Source: Nannocystis pusilla (GTDB taxonomy: Bacteria; Myxococcota_A; Polyangia; Nannocystales; Nannocystaceae). Taken from it: DNA of 64,000 nt. The position numbers and the translations under genes were made by a program. Below, one piece after another: positions 1 to 8,357 of this stretch. The notes under the pieces were generated by a model, which worked only from the letters and a program-made list of their open reading frames with translations, searched no databases and was not told the origin of the DNA. Every line of letters begins with the position of its first letter. The first letter of the stretch is position 1. The stretch spans positions 62,001 through 126,000 of the forward strand of contig NZ_JAIRAU010000045.1 in the NCBI RefSeq assembly GCF_020073745.1. The letters are read 5' to 3'.

Positions 1-375
1 GGCCTTCTCGCGGCCGAAGATCATCATCGCCAGCGGGCGCGTGGAGGTGGCGAAGTAGCCGTCGGCCTCGAGGGCGATCCGCCGGGCGAGCGCGCGGTCG
101 GCCGGGTCGCGGGCGAGCAGCGGCCGCTCGGGGTACCTGTCCTCGAGGTACTCGACGATCGCGCCCGACTCCCACAACACGTGGCCCTCGTCGACCAGCA
201 CCGGCACCTTGCCGCGCGGATTGAGGGCCCGGAACTCGGGGGCCTGCGTGTCGCCCTTGTCGAACGACAGGAGCTTGAACTCGTACGGCAGCTGCTTGAA
301 CTCGAGCGCCAGCCAGACCTTCCACGCGTAGGGCGAGCCGGAGCCGTAGTAGAACGTGCGGGGGTTGTTCGACAT
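1..375 (-). CDS. Glutathione S-transferase N-terminal part (truncated by window edge)
   Basis: Partial gene. It starts with ATG at 375 and reads off the left edge after 125 codons. The visible part is a thioredoxin-fold GST N-terminal domain: MSNNPRTFYYGSGSPYAWKV opens it, and the glutathione-contact element LWESGAIVEYLED sits near residues 67-79 with the usual E-S-x-A-I pattern. The family conjugates glutathione to electrophiles or reduces peroxides in the cytoplasm. The C-terminal helical domain lies outside the window, so the subclass cannot be called. It begins 31 nt after the yccF-like gene on the same strand and may be cotranscribed with it. Confidence 0.85.
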   Translation of the reverse strand, partial: MSNNPRTFYYGSGSPYAWKVWLALEFKQLPYEFKLLSFDKGDTQAPEFRALNPRGKVPVLVDEGHVLWESGAIVEYLEDRYPERPLLARDPADRALARRIALEADGYFATSTRPLAMMIFGREKA

Positions 376-406
376 GCCGCGAGGCTGGCCGAGCCCGCCG
401 GCCACG

Positions 407-850
407 TCAAGCGCCAGGAAGCGACATGGCCGGGACGACGATCCGGTGCGGCTGGTGCATCCGCCGCTCCTCCTCGATGCTGAGGATGGTCTTGCCGAAC
501 GGCGTCAGCGCGAGCCCGGCGAGCCGCATGCACGCGATGCCGAACGGGATGCCGATGATGGTGAGGCAGAGGATGAGGCCGGCGAGGAGGTGCCCGATGG
601 CCAGCCAGATGCCGGCGAAGATCAACCACAGGAGGTTGCCGATCGCCGACAGCGCGCCGCCGTCACCGGGGACGCTGACGACGACCCGCCCGAAAGGCCA
701 GGCGGCGAACAGCGCGAGCTTGAACGCCTGCACGCCGAACGGCAAGCCGATGATCGTCAGGCACAGGACGACGCCGGCGGCGAAGTAGCCGAGGAACAGC
801 GGCAGCCCCGCGACGAGGAACCAGAGCACGTTGAGGATCAGGCGCAGCAC
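407..850 (-). CDS. YccF-domain inner membrane protein
   Basis: This 147-residue protein starts with GTG at 850. It contains two copies of the YccF (DUF307) membrane repeat. The near-identical core LCLTIIG(L/I)PFG lies at residues 29-39 and 94-104, each followed by an amphipathic stretch ending in (W/T)PFG. Most of the protein is hydrophobic, consistent with an integral inner-membrane protein. The family has no established biochemical role. A TAGGCT hexamer lies at 857-862, six nucleotides before the GTG, with no Shine-Dalgarno sequence, so the message may be leaderless. The truncated GST gene follows 31 nt downstream. Confidence 0.85.
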   Translation of the reverse strand: MLRLILNVLWFLVAGLPLFLGYFAAGVVLCLTIIGLPFGVQAFKLALFAAWPFGRVVVSVPGDGGALSAIGNLLWLIFAGIWLAIGHLLAGLILCLTIIGIPFGIACMRLAGLALTPFGKTILSIEEERRMHQPHRIVVPAMSLPGA

Positions 851-1497
851 CCGGCGAGCCTAGCACGCGCCGCCAAGGGCGCACGGTGGGGGCATCCGCG
901 CGGGAGAGGACCTGCGCGAGCGGCCGTGCCGAGGCCCCGGCGGCGATCGGCGGCGGCCGCACGGTGGCGTGGCAGCACAGGGCGGCGAGAGGTCGGATGC
1001 TGGCGAGAGCGAGCGCGTGGCGGTCGGTGGACGAAGCGTCGGCCGACAGCGAGCGGCGAGGTCCGACGACGACGAGCGCAGGGGGAGCACGCGGAGCGGC
1101 GAGAAGCGTCGGACGAAAGCGAGAGGGAGCGACATGCGAACCATACCGAGCGGCGAGAGGGCGAGACCGACAAAGCAGTAGCGACGAAGGCCCGCGAATC
1201 ACAGGAGCACGCGGATCCGGTGAGGCGGGCCGAGCGAGCGGCGAGAGAGGTCGGACGGAAGAAGCAGAGGCGTGCGGGCGGGCTGCGGTATGGTCATGGT
1301 GCGTCGAGGGCTAGGTGATTCGAAGTGTCGTGACGACGATCGCCGCCGCCTGCCTGACGAGAGAAGCACACCCCCGAATTTGAGCCGGTACATGCGGCGA
1401 GCGTGGTGGCTGCGAGCGTCGCGGAGATCGTGCAAGGGTCCGCTTGCGAGTCCTCGTCTGTCCCGCATGGTTGCGGGCCGAAAAGGACCCCCCAGGA
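851..1497. other. Gene-free purine-rich intergenic stretch
   Basis: No convincing gene was found in these roughly 650 nt between the divergent yccF-like and repeat-protein genes. The + strand is rich in GCGAG, GGTCGGA and GCGAGAG words from about 950 to 1260, an imperfect purine-rich repetition. Open frames here have Arg/Ala-rich low-complexity translations and are read as chance. The first 12 nt hold the -10-like box of the yccF-like gene. Confidence 0.5.
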
Positions 1498-2361
1498 ATG
1501 CCGCTCGCCAGGACGTTCGTGCAATCGCTCTTGCTCCTCCCCGTCGTCGTGCCGGCGTCGTCCGCCGCCCGCTCGACAGGGCCCGCCGAGGCCGTCGCCG
1601 AGGCCGACCCGGAGCTCCCCCGCGTCGGCGGCATCGACATCAGCACGCCCGTCGGCAAGGTCTGGCGCCTGCGCGGCGTCGGTGACCTCGACGGCGACGA
1701 GACCGACGACATCCTCTGGCAGCACCAGAACGGCCAGGTCCATTACTGGCCGATGCTGAACGGCCAGCGCGTCGACGGCCTCGACATCTATACGCCCGTC
1801 GGCCAGGGGTGGATCCTGCGCGGCGTCGGCGACGTCGACGGCGACGGGACCGACGACATCGTCTGGCAGTACAAGAACGGTCAGGTCCATTACTGGCCGA
1901 TACGGGACGGCAAGCGCCAGGGCGGCATCGACATCTCCACGCCCGTCGGCAAGGACTGGGCCCTGCGCGGCGTCGGCGACGTCGACGGCGACGGGACCGA
2001 CGACATCGTCTGGCAGCACAAGACCGGCCAGGTCCACTACTGGCCGATGCAGGACGGCAAGCGCGTCGACGGCATCGACATCGCCACGCCCGTCGGCGCC
2101 GAGTGGCGCCTGCGCGGCGTCGGCGACGTCGACGGCGACAGCACCGACGACATCGTCTGGCAGCACCAGAACGGCCAGGTCCACTACTGGCCGATGCAGG
2201 ACGGCAAGCGCGTCGACGGCATCGACATCGCCACGCCCGTCGGCAAGGAGTGGACGCTCCGCGGCGTCGGCGACGTCGACGGCGACGGAACCGACGACAT
2301 CGTCTGGCAGCACCAGAAGGGCCAGGTCCATTACTGGCCGATGGAATTCGGCCAGCGCTAG
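1498..2361 (+). CDS. Secreted VCBS/FG-GAP-like five-repeat protein
   Basis: The chosen start is ATG 1498, preceded by AGGACCCCCCAGGA. This gives 287 residues with a signal peptide (MPLARTFVQSLLLLPVVVPA, cleavage near SSAA). From about residue 45 the protein is five tandem 49-residue repeats with consensus GIDI.TPVG..W.LRGVGDVDGDGTDDIVWQ, then H..GQVHYWPM.DGKRVD. Each repeat carries D-x-D-G-D-x-x-D-D, an acidic Ca-binding-type loop seen in VCBS/FG-GAP propeller blades. Five such units could form an extracellular, calcium-stabilised propeller. An upstream in-frame start at 1444 would spoil the signal peptide. The ligand is unknown. Confidence 0.8.
   Translation: MPLARTFVQSLLLLPVVVPASSAARSTGPAEAVAEADPELPRVGGIDISTPVGKVWRLRGVGDLDGDETDDILWQHQNGQVHYWPMLNGQRVDGLDIYTPVGQGWILRGVGDVDGDGTDDIVWQYKNGQVHYWPIRDGKRQGGIDISTPVGKDWALRGVGDVDGDGTDDIVWQHKTGQVHYWPMQDGKRVDGIDIATPVGAEWRLRGVGDVDGDSTDDIVWQHQNGQVHYWPMQDGKRVDGIDIATPVGKEWTLRGVGDVDGDGTDDIVWQHQKGQVHYWPMEFGQR
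1630..2358 (+). repeat. Five tandem 147-bp coding repeats
   Basis: Five head-to-tail copies of a 147-bp unit encode the 49-residue repeats. Long blocks are identical at DNA level between copies, for example around GGCGTCGGCGACGTCGACGG and CAGGTCCATTACTGGCCGAT. This suggests recent expansion or gene conversion. Long antisense and out-of-frame open frames over this stretch are by-products of the repeated GC-rich codons. Confidence 0.9.
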
Positions 2362-2465
2362 GATTGACCGCCGGGAGACCAGCGAGCACGCGGCGCGATG
2401 CCGCGGCGCTCGCCCGCTGCACGGCCGTACGGCACCCGCGGCGGCCGTGCTACCGTGCCCGCGCC

Positions 2466-3017
2466 ATGAAGGCCGCGCACGACACCCTGACCTCCGCACG
2501 CCTCGCGGTGCGCCGCTACACCGCGGACGACCTCGACCTGCTGGTGCGGCTGCACACCGATCCCGAGGTCACGCGCTTCACCGGCGGCCTGCTGACCCGC
2601 GATCAGTCGCAGGCGATGTTGCGCTCGCGGATCCTCGCCTACTACGACGAGCACCCGGGCCTGGGGATCTGGCTCACCGTGGAGCGCGAGACGGGGGCGC
2701 CGGTGGGCCTGCACCTGCTCAACCACATCCGCGGGTCCGACCTCGTGCAGATCGGCTACCTGCTCTACCCGCAGTACTGGGGCCGCGGCTACGCCACCGA
2801 GATGGGCGAGCGGCTGCTCCGCTACGGCTTCGAGGAGCTCGGCCTGCCGCAGATCTCCGGGATCACCGACCTGCCCCACGTCGACTCGCAGCGCGTCCTG
2901 CTGAAGATCGGCCTCCGCCGCGCCGGCGAGCGCCAATTCCCCGCCTACGGCCCCGCCCCCCTGGCGTTCTTCACCCGCGACGCCGGCAGCTGGCTCGCCG
3001 AGCACGCCGCCCGCTGA
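2466..3017 (+). CDS. GNAT N-acetyltransferase (RimJ/RimL type)
   Basis: 183 residues from ATG 2466. It opens with the typical TSARLAVRRYTADDLD and carries the acetyl-CoA-binding motif A in YLLYPQYWGRGYATEMGE (residues about 99-116; the Q/RxxGxG/A loop is YWGRGYA). This is followed by the late N-S/D-x-S-x-x-x-L motif as DSQRVLLKIGLRRAG. The family acetylates amines of small molecules or protein N-termini; the substrate cannot be inferred here. A TACCGT box at 2451-2456 lies nine nucleotides before ATG, without a Shine-Dalgarno sequence. The gene is convergent with the next gene, with a perfect hairpin between them. Confidence 0.85.
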   Translation: MKAAHDTLTSARLAVRRYTADDLDLLVRLHTDPEVTRFTGGLLTRDQSQAMLRSRILAYYDEHPGLGIWLTVERETGAPVGLHLLNHIRGSDLVQIGYLLYPQYWGRGYATEMGERLLRYGFEELGLPQISGITDLPHVDSQRVLLKIGLRRAGERQFPAYGPAPLAFFTRDAGSWLAEHAAR

Positions 3018-3052
3018 GCCGTCCGGTCCTCACTCCCACGAATGACTCTTCG

Positions 3053-3074
3053 GACATGCCCTAAAAGGCATGTC
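3053..3074. terminator. Perfect GACATGCC hairpin at convergent junction
   Basis: GACATGCC (3053-3060), a six-base loop CTAAAA and GGCATGTC (3067-3074) form a perfect 8-bp stem. It lies between two convergent genes, so it may act as a bidirectional terminator. It belongs to the window's GACATG palindrome family. Confidence 0.6.
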
Positions 3075-3118
3075 TACCGAATTCCGCCGCCGGTCCCGTG
3101 GCGGAATCGCCGCGGCGT

Positions 3119-3466
3119 TCAGCTGCGGCCGCCGAACACCTTGAGGTATTCGTCGCGGTGCTTGCCGTCGAGCAGCGCCAGCGAGCTGTCGGCGTCGTCC
3201 TGGTGGCGCACCGCGTAGCCGGCGTCCTTGAGCGCGCGCAGGTGGCGGCGGACCGCCTCGGCGTCGATCTGGAACACCTTGCCGATCTCCTCCGGGTCGC
3301 AGATCACCCGCGGCGCCTTCGCCGGACCCTTGCGGTGGCGGTAGGCCGCAGCCAGCGCCGCGTCGACGAAGGTCCAGAGGTAGGCGAGCACGACCTTCGC
3401 TCCCGGCGACAACGGGTCACCCTCGGGGGAGGTCGCGGAGAACAGCTCTCGGGGCATCTCGGCCAT
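3119..3466 (-). CDS. Small HTH-like hypothetical protein
   Basis: 115 residues from ATG 3466. Residues about 56-84 (DPEEIGKVFQIDAEAVRRHL followed by RALKDAGYAV) look like a winged-helix recognition segment: first helix, turn, recognition helix, then a wing-like RHQDDADSSLALL. No catalytic motif or transmembrane segment is visible. It could be a small cytoplasmic DNA-binding protein, but the family was not recognised. It is convergent with the acetyltransferase at 2466 and has no operon partner; 727 nt of apparently non-coding DNA follow before the next gene. Confidence 0.55.
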   Translation of the reverse strand: MAEMPRELFSATSPEGDPLSPGAKVVLAYLWTFVDAALAAAYRHRKGPAKAPRVICDPEEIGKVFQIDAEAVRRHLRALKDAGYAVRHQDDADSSLALLDGKHRDEYLKVFGGRS

Positions 3467-4193
3467 GCGGAGATTGCGGGCTACTCCGATCGGCGCCGAC
3501 CGTCAAGGTCGAAGTCGCACACTTTTCGGCCTCCGTCTGGAGTGAACGGCGTTCGCGCGGAACCGCTCGCCGCCCTCGCCGTCGCCGCCCGTCTCGGCGC
3601 CGATCGACCGGCGGCGGGCTCATGGCCGCGATCTCGCCGGGTCCGCGCCCGGTTCGCCGCGGCGTAGCGAGGGCCGGCGAGGCCCCCTATCGGCATCTGC
3701 GGTCGTGCCGCCGATCGCCGTGAACGGCTGATGCACGGCGGCCCACCGGGCTGTCTCGCGCCGCGCTGCGCCGCGGCTGGCAATCGATGCACCGCGCATT
3801 GGCGCGAATCGACGGAGGGCGATCGATCGATATCCGAATCGCAACACCAGGCCATGCGCGTTTTCGCGCGTCCCGTCGCGCCTGGGGCCGTCTCGCGCGT
3901 CTGGAGCAGATGGAAAAGCGCGCCCTCGGGCGGGGCCCGACGAGCGGCGAACTCGCCGCCGGTTTGCGCTTGACTGCGTCGGCGACCGGGGTAGCCTCGG
4001 GAGAAATGCCGCTTAACCCTTCCTTGCTGACATTTCGATTCGTGACGCCGCAGACGGGCGTGCGTCCCCGTTCCTGAGCCGTTTTGAAACCGCCGTGCGC
4101 CTGCCGCCCTGACCGCGCCGCCCGCGAATCGAAGCTCTTGACTTGACTTGACGATGCCCGCAGCCCCTCGCTTTCGGGCTCGCTCCGACCGAC
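3467..4193. other. Intergenic stretch with tandem TTGAC
   Basis: No supported gene in about 730 nt. Near the right end three direct TTGAC pentamers abut at 4138-4152, a possible -35 or activator-type element for the downstream sulfatase/PhoD gene. No matching -10 at 17 nt is clear. Open frames on the - strand here are Arg/Ala-rich and read as chance. Confidence 0.4.
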
Positions 4194-7100
4194 ATGACCG
4201 CTTTCGCCGCGACCACCTCGAAGTTCCGATTGTCGGCATCGCTCGCCACCGTGGTGGCGCTGGCGTGCCTCGTCGTTCCTGACGCCGTGGGTTCGCCCAG
4301 GCTCGGGTTGTTCCTGTTCGGCGGGGCCAGCTTCGTCCTCCTCGGATTCATCGGCCTCGACCTGCTCGGCGCCGTGCTGCCGGTCGGGCGCCTCACCGCG
4401 CGGCGGCTGCGGCGGGTCGCGGCGCTGGTCATGGGCGCCCCGCTGTTGCTGCTGGCGGTCCTGATCTTCGCCTTCCAGTCGCCCGCCGCCATGCCGCTGG
4501 TGTTGGCCGGCGGGCTCGTGTTCGCCGCCGTGGCCGTGTTCGCGGTCGAGCGCCTGGCCCCGCGCCTGGGCGCGCCCGACGACCCGCGCTTCTGGCTCGG
4601 CACCGCCGTCGCCGCCGTCCAGCTGATTGCGATCTTCCTCTACGTACATGTCTCGGAGGACACCTTCGCGGTGGTCCGCCCCGGCACCGAGCGCCTGCAC
4701 GCGGTGCTGTACTTCGGCACCTGGGCCGCCTCGCTCGCGCTGCTCATGCCGTGGGGCGCGCGGATCGCCAGCCGTACCGGCGCCGCCGCGGCCTCGCCGT
4801 GGTGGGGCGCCTGGAGCGGCCTGGCCGCGCTCGTCGGTGTCGGGGCCATGTTCGCCGACCGGCGCTTCATGGTCGGCCTCTACCCGGCCGTGCACCTGTG
4901 GCTGCAGTTCGTCGGCGTGCTCAGCCTCGACGCCGCGCTGAGCCGCGGCCTCGCGCGCGCCCAGCTCGAGCGCTCGCGCCTCGCGCCGGCCACCGTCGCC
5001 CGCCTGCAGCGGCTCGGCGCCGGCGCGCTCGGCCTCGTCGTCGTCGCGGCCCTCGGCTTCGCCGTCGCCGCGTTCGGCGGCTTCGCCGGCGACCGCGGCT
5101 TCCGGGCCCAGGTCGGCGAGACGGCGATCGGCCCCACCTTGCTGAAGCTCGCGCGCACCGAGGCGCGCACGCGCGGCAACCTCCGCACCCTCGATCACCC
5201 GCTCTACCACGACGTCGCGGCCCCGAAGAACGACTGGAACATCGTCCTCATCAGCATCGACGCTCTCCGCGCCGACGCGCTGCCCGACCCCGAGAACCCC
5301 GACAAGAGCGCCGCCCCGCGGCTGTCCGGCCTCGCCTCGACCTGCGCCGACTTCCGCCGCACCTACGCCCCCGGCTCGCGCACCGCGATCGGCATGGGCG
5401 CGCTGATGCTCGGCCGCTACAGCGCCCACATCCAGTGGAACCTGTGGATCTGGGACGGCAAGCTGATCAACCCCAAGACCGCCACCGCCAAGGACATCCG
5501 CGGCCTCAGCAACGGCGTCCAGTACACCACGATCCCGGAGATCCCCCCCGAGGGCAACCTCGCCCAGCGCATGAAGGCCGCCGGCCTGCGCACCCTGGCG
5601 AGCCCGTGGGACGGCTACAGCCGGTTCTTCCGCAAGGACGCCGGCTTCGACCCCGGCTTCGAGGATTACACCGACTTCAACGGCAAGAGCTGGCGCGAGC
5701 CGGCCAGCCTCGAGGTCCTGCCGATCGCGCTCGCGCAGATCGACAGGCACAAGGAGAAGCACAAGAACAAGCGCTTCTTCCAGTGGATCCACCTGTTCGA
5801 CCCGCACGAGTCGGGCAGCGACCGCGACCGCTACGCCGAGCTGGTGCGGGCGATGGACGACGCGATCGGCGGCTTCCTCGACGGCCTCGAGGAACGCGGC
5901 CTGCGCGACAAGACCGCGATCTTCCTCGTCGCCGACCACGGCGAGGCGCTCGGTGACCACCGCAACGCCACCCACGGGACCTCGCTGTACGAGGAGCAGG
6001 TCCGCGTGCCGATGCTGATGTGTCTGCCCGGGCGCAACGGCCAGGTGTTCCGCCAGCCGGTGTCGACGCTCGACGCCGCCGCGACGATGCTGGCGCTCGC
6101 CGGCGCCGACCTCACCGGCATCGACGGCGTCAACCTCCTGCCGCTGATCGACCAGGGCACCTACCCGGCGGAGCGGCCGGTCTTCACCGAGCTGCACCGC
6201 TACATGTCGAGCCAGGCCGAGCGCACCACCGACATGCAGGCGGTGATCCTCGGCGACTGGAAGCTGATCCGCGACCTCAAGAACGACACCGCCCAGCTCT
6301 ACAACCTCGCCGCCGACCCCAAGGAGGAGCAGAGCGTCCTCGGCGGTCGCTCCGACATCGCCGACGACCTCGAGGACCTGCTCGACGCGCTCAACGCCGC
6401 CCGCTTCAAGCCCAAGCCGCCGCAGCCGCTGTTCGCCGCCAAGCCGGCCGCTTTCGACGTCACCGGCGACTCCGTCCTGCTGTGGACCCGCGCCACCCTG
6501 CCGGCCACCCTCCACTTCGAGGTCGCGACCAACGCCAAGTTCACCAAGATGGTCGTCGAGACCCCGGCGGTCGAGGTCACCGAGGCCACCGACCACGTGC
6601 TCGTCGCCGACGTCACCGGCCTGTCCCCGGGGACACGTTACTGGTACCGCCCGATCCTCACCTTCGAGGGCGAGCGCCTCGAAGGCGACACCGGCGCCTT
6701 CACCACCTCACCGGCCAAGCCGAAGGCGATCAAGCTGGCGTGGAGCGCCGACCTCATGGCCGAGGACCAGCCGTTCCAGATCTTCGGCGCGCTCAAGCGC
6801 GAGCGGCCCGACATGTTCCTGATGCTCGGCGACACCATGTACGCCGACATCCCGAAGAAGAAGAAGGCCAAGGACCTCAAGGGCTACCGCGGCCGCCACC
6901 GGCTGGTCCGCCGCGACGAGGCCCTGCAGAACTTCCTCGCCTCGACCGCCACCGCCGCGGTGTGGGACGACCACGAGATCGCCAACAACGCCCACGCCAG
7001 GACCGAGAACATCGACGTCGCCCGCCAGGTCTTCCGCGAGCAGTGGCCGCTGCGCAGCGCCGACCCCGACGACGTCGGCCTCTACCGCTCGTTCCGGCCC

Positions 7101-7778
7101 GCCCCCCAGGTCGAGGTGTTCATGCTCGACCTGCGGAGCTTCCGCGACCCGCCCAAGTCGCGCTCGAGCATGCTCGGCGAGGTGCAGAAGGAGTGGCTGA
7201 TCACCGGCATCAAGTCGTCGACCGCCAAGACCAAGGTCGTCGTCAGCAGCGTGCCGATGTTCGCCCCGTTCGGCGAGGACAGCTGGAACGGCTTCCCCGA
7301 CGAGCGCGACGAGCTGCGCACCGTCCTCGCCAGCGAGCCGCCCGGCAGCGTGATCGTGCTGTCCGGCGACTACCACCTGGCGTGGCACATCGTCGACAAG
7401 GAGAGCGGGCTCAACGAGCTCGTCGCCGGCCCGCTCGACGCCTGGAGCTTCGAGGAGATGCTGCCGCAGCACACCGGCGACGTGTCCAAGTTCGGCGGCT
7501 TCGCCCACACCGACGGGCCCAACTTCGGCGTGCTCGACATCGCCGCCGACGGCTCGGTCACCGCCCGTTACGTCGACGCCAAGGGCAAGCAGAAGTACCG
7601 CGTCGTCCTCAGCGGTCCGCCCGAGGGCTCGGCGGTCGAGGCGCCCAGGCCCGAGCCCACGCGGCTCGTCGGGCCGAAGGCGGGCCGCGCCAAGAGCGGC
7701 GCCGCCGAGCCCGACAGCACCAGGCCGACCGCCCCGGTCACCTCTTCAACTTCGGCAGGCACCGCCCCGAAACGTTGA
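4194..7778 (+). CDS. Membrane-anchored sulfatase fused to PhoD-like phosphatase
   Basis: 1,194 residues from ATG 4194. Residues 1-320 hold about eight hydrophobic segments. Residues about 345-720 form a sulfatase/alkaline-phosphatase-superfamily domain, with metal sites in VLISIDALRAD (near 350) and VADHGEALGDH (near 580). Residues about 730-1140 form a PhoD domain: a fibronectin-like lead-in, then LGDTMYAD (near 877), WDDHEIANN (near 923) and LSGDYHLAWH (near 1056). The sulfatase segment has APGSRTAIGMGALMLGR where CxPSR would sit. There is no formylglycine Cys, so Ser or Thr would have to be the nucleophile, as in phosphoethanolamine transferase and LtaS relatives. It probably acts on phosphate or sulfate esters outside the inner membrane. 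Confidence 0.85.
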   Translation: MTAFAATTSKFRLSASLATVVALACLVVPDAVGSPRLGLFLFGGASFVLLGFIGLDLLGAVLPVGRLTARRLRRVAALVMGAPLLLLAVLIFAFQSPAAMPLVLAGGLVFAAVAVFAVERLAPRLGAPDDPRFWLGTAVAAVQLIAIFLYVHVSEDTFAVVRPGTERLHAVLYFGTWAASLALLMPWGARIASRTGAAAASPWWGAWSGLAALVGVGAMFADRRFMVGLYPAVHLWLQFVGVLSLDAALSRGLARAQLERSRLAPATVARLQRLGAGALGLVVVAALGFAVAAFGGFAGDRGFRAQVGETAIGPTLLKLARTEARTRGNLRTLDHPLYHDVAAPKNDWNIVLISIDALRADALPDPENPDKSAAPRLSGLASTCADFRRTYAPGSRTAIGMGALMLGRYSAHIQWNLWIWDGKLINPKTATAKDIRGLSNGVQYTTIPEIPPEGNLAQRMKAAGLRTLASPWDGYSRFFRKDAGFDPGFEDYTDFNGKSWREPASLEVLPIALAQIDRHKEKHKNKRFFQWIHLFDPHESGSDRDRYAELVRAMDDAIGGFLDGLEERGLRDKTAIFLVADHGEALGDHRNATHGTSLYEEQVRVPMLMCLPGRNGQVFRQPVSTLDAAATMLALAGADLTGIDGVNLLPLIDQGTYPAERPVFTELHRYMSSQAERTTDMQAVILGDWKLIRDLKNDTAQLYNLAADPKEEQSVLGGRSDIADDLEDLLDALNAARFKPKPPQPLFAAKPAAFDVTGDSVLLWTRATLPATLHFEVATNAKFTKMVVETPAVEVTEATDHVLVADVTGLSPGTRYWYRPILTFEGERLEGDTGAFTTSPAKPKAIKLAWSADLMAEDQPFQIFGALKRERPDMFLMLGDTMYADIPKKKKAKDLKGYRGRHRLVRRDEALQNFLASTATAAVWDDHEIANNAHARTENIDVARQVFREQWPLRSADPDDVGLYRSFRPAPQVEVFMLDLRSFRDPPKSRSSMLGEVQKEWLITGIKSSTAKTKVVVSSVPMFAPFGEDSWNGFPDERDELRTVLASEPPGSVIVLSGDYHLAWHIVDKESGLNELVAGPLDAWSFEEMLPQHTGDVSKFGGFAHTDGPNFGVLDIAADGSVTARYVDAKGKQKYRVVLSGPPEGSAVEAPRPEPTRLVGPKAGRAKSGAAEPDSTRPTAPVTSSTSAGTAPKR

Positions 7779-8240
7779 CCAGGCCCTCGCTGCAGCGCGT
7801 GAGCTTCGGCGCCGCCAGCTTCTTCGGCGTCAGCGCCTGGCGCAGCAGCTTGCTGCGGTCGAGGCTCGGCTTGCTCGGCTGAACCAGCTGCTTCACCGCG
7901 AGGTTCTCCGGCGACCCACTTGTCGGCGGCGACGTCCTGCGTGTTCACCAGGTCGAGCTGGATCGATCATCGGCGTGTCGTTGCCGCTGTCCGAGTCGAC
8001 GGTGCACTTCATCGACGCCAGCACCCCCACGACGACGGCGTCTCGATCGCCGGCCTCGTCAACTTGTCGTTCGTCGGCAACGTCGTCCCCGCGCTCCACG
8101 GCTGCGGTACCGACGGCGACCGCGGTCCCTGCTACAACGGTTACAGCGACGGCCTACAGCCCCGAGACCGGGCTCGTCGCCTACATCGAGGATGCGCGCG
8201 CCATCGACGTGCTGCATAACGCTATGCTCGTCCCGGTGTC
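7738..8240 (-). pseudogene. Frameshifted gene remnant
   Basis: No intact gene fits here, but coding-like pieces are visible. On the - strand an in-frame tail ends at a TGA at 7738-7740 with the natural-looking ...LVNVSGRCLPKLKR. Moving upstream, the plausible reading continues only by changing frame near 7905 (IQLDLVNTQDVAADKWVAG) and again near 7970 (VDSDSGNDTPMI). On the + strand, stretches such as LVNLSFVGNVVPALHGCG and SPETGLVAYIEDARAIDVLH (8060-8220) also look protein-like, in two frames. I infer a decayed gene whose strand is uncertain; the - strand is preferred because it keeps a clean 3' end. Confidence 0.35.
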
Positions 8241-8298
8241 GCTGCTCGTCGGTCTCACCGCGTCCACACCGCCGCGCCCCGTCCTCGCCGCCACGCGA

Positions 8299-8316
8299 CC
8301 TGTCTGAAACGACAGG
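8299..8316. repeat. CCTGTC-N6-GACAGG inverted repeat
   Basis: CCTGTC (8299-8304), TGAAAC and GACAGG (8311-8316) form a perfect 6-bp stem upstream of the glycosyltransferase gene. Similar CTGTC/GACAG or CCTG/CAGG pairs occur at 15249, 27227 and 37920. They may be a variant of the GACATG family. Confidence 0.5.
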
Positions 8317-8357
8317 CGCCCTCGTGAGCCGCGCGCGTCGGTGGTAGCCTGCGCGCG

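Noticed and set aside
1294..2499. Long repetitive - strand frame over the five-repeat protein
   Set aside because: Repeats in it are copies of the same DNA repeats; no signal peptide, start context or known repeat, while the + frame has a signal peptide and Ca-loop motifs.
3687..6596. A 969-codon - strand open frame opposite the sulfatase/PhoD gene
   Set aside because: Antisense shadow with Gly/Val/Glu/Arg bias and no domain; the + strand frame has clear catalytic motifs.
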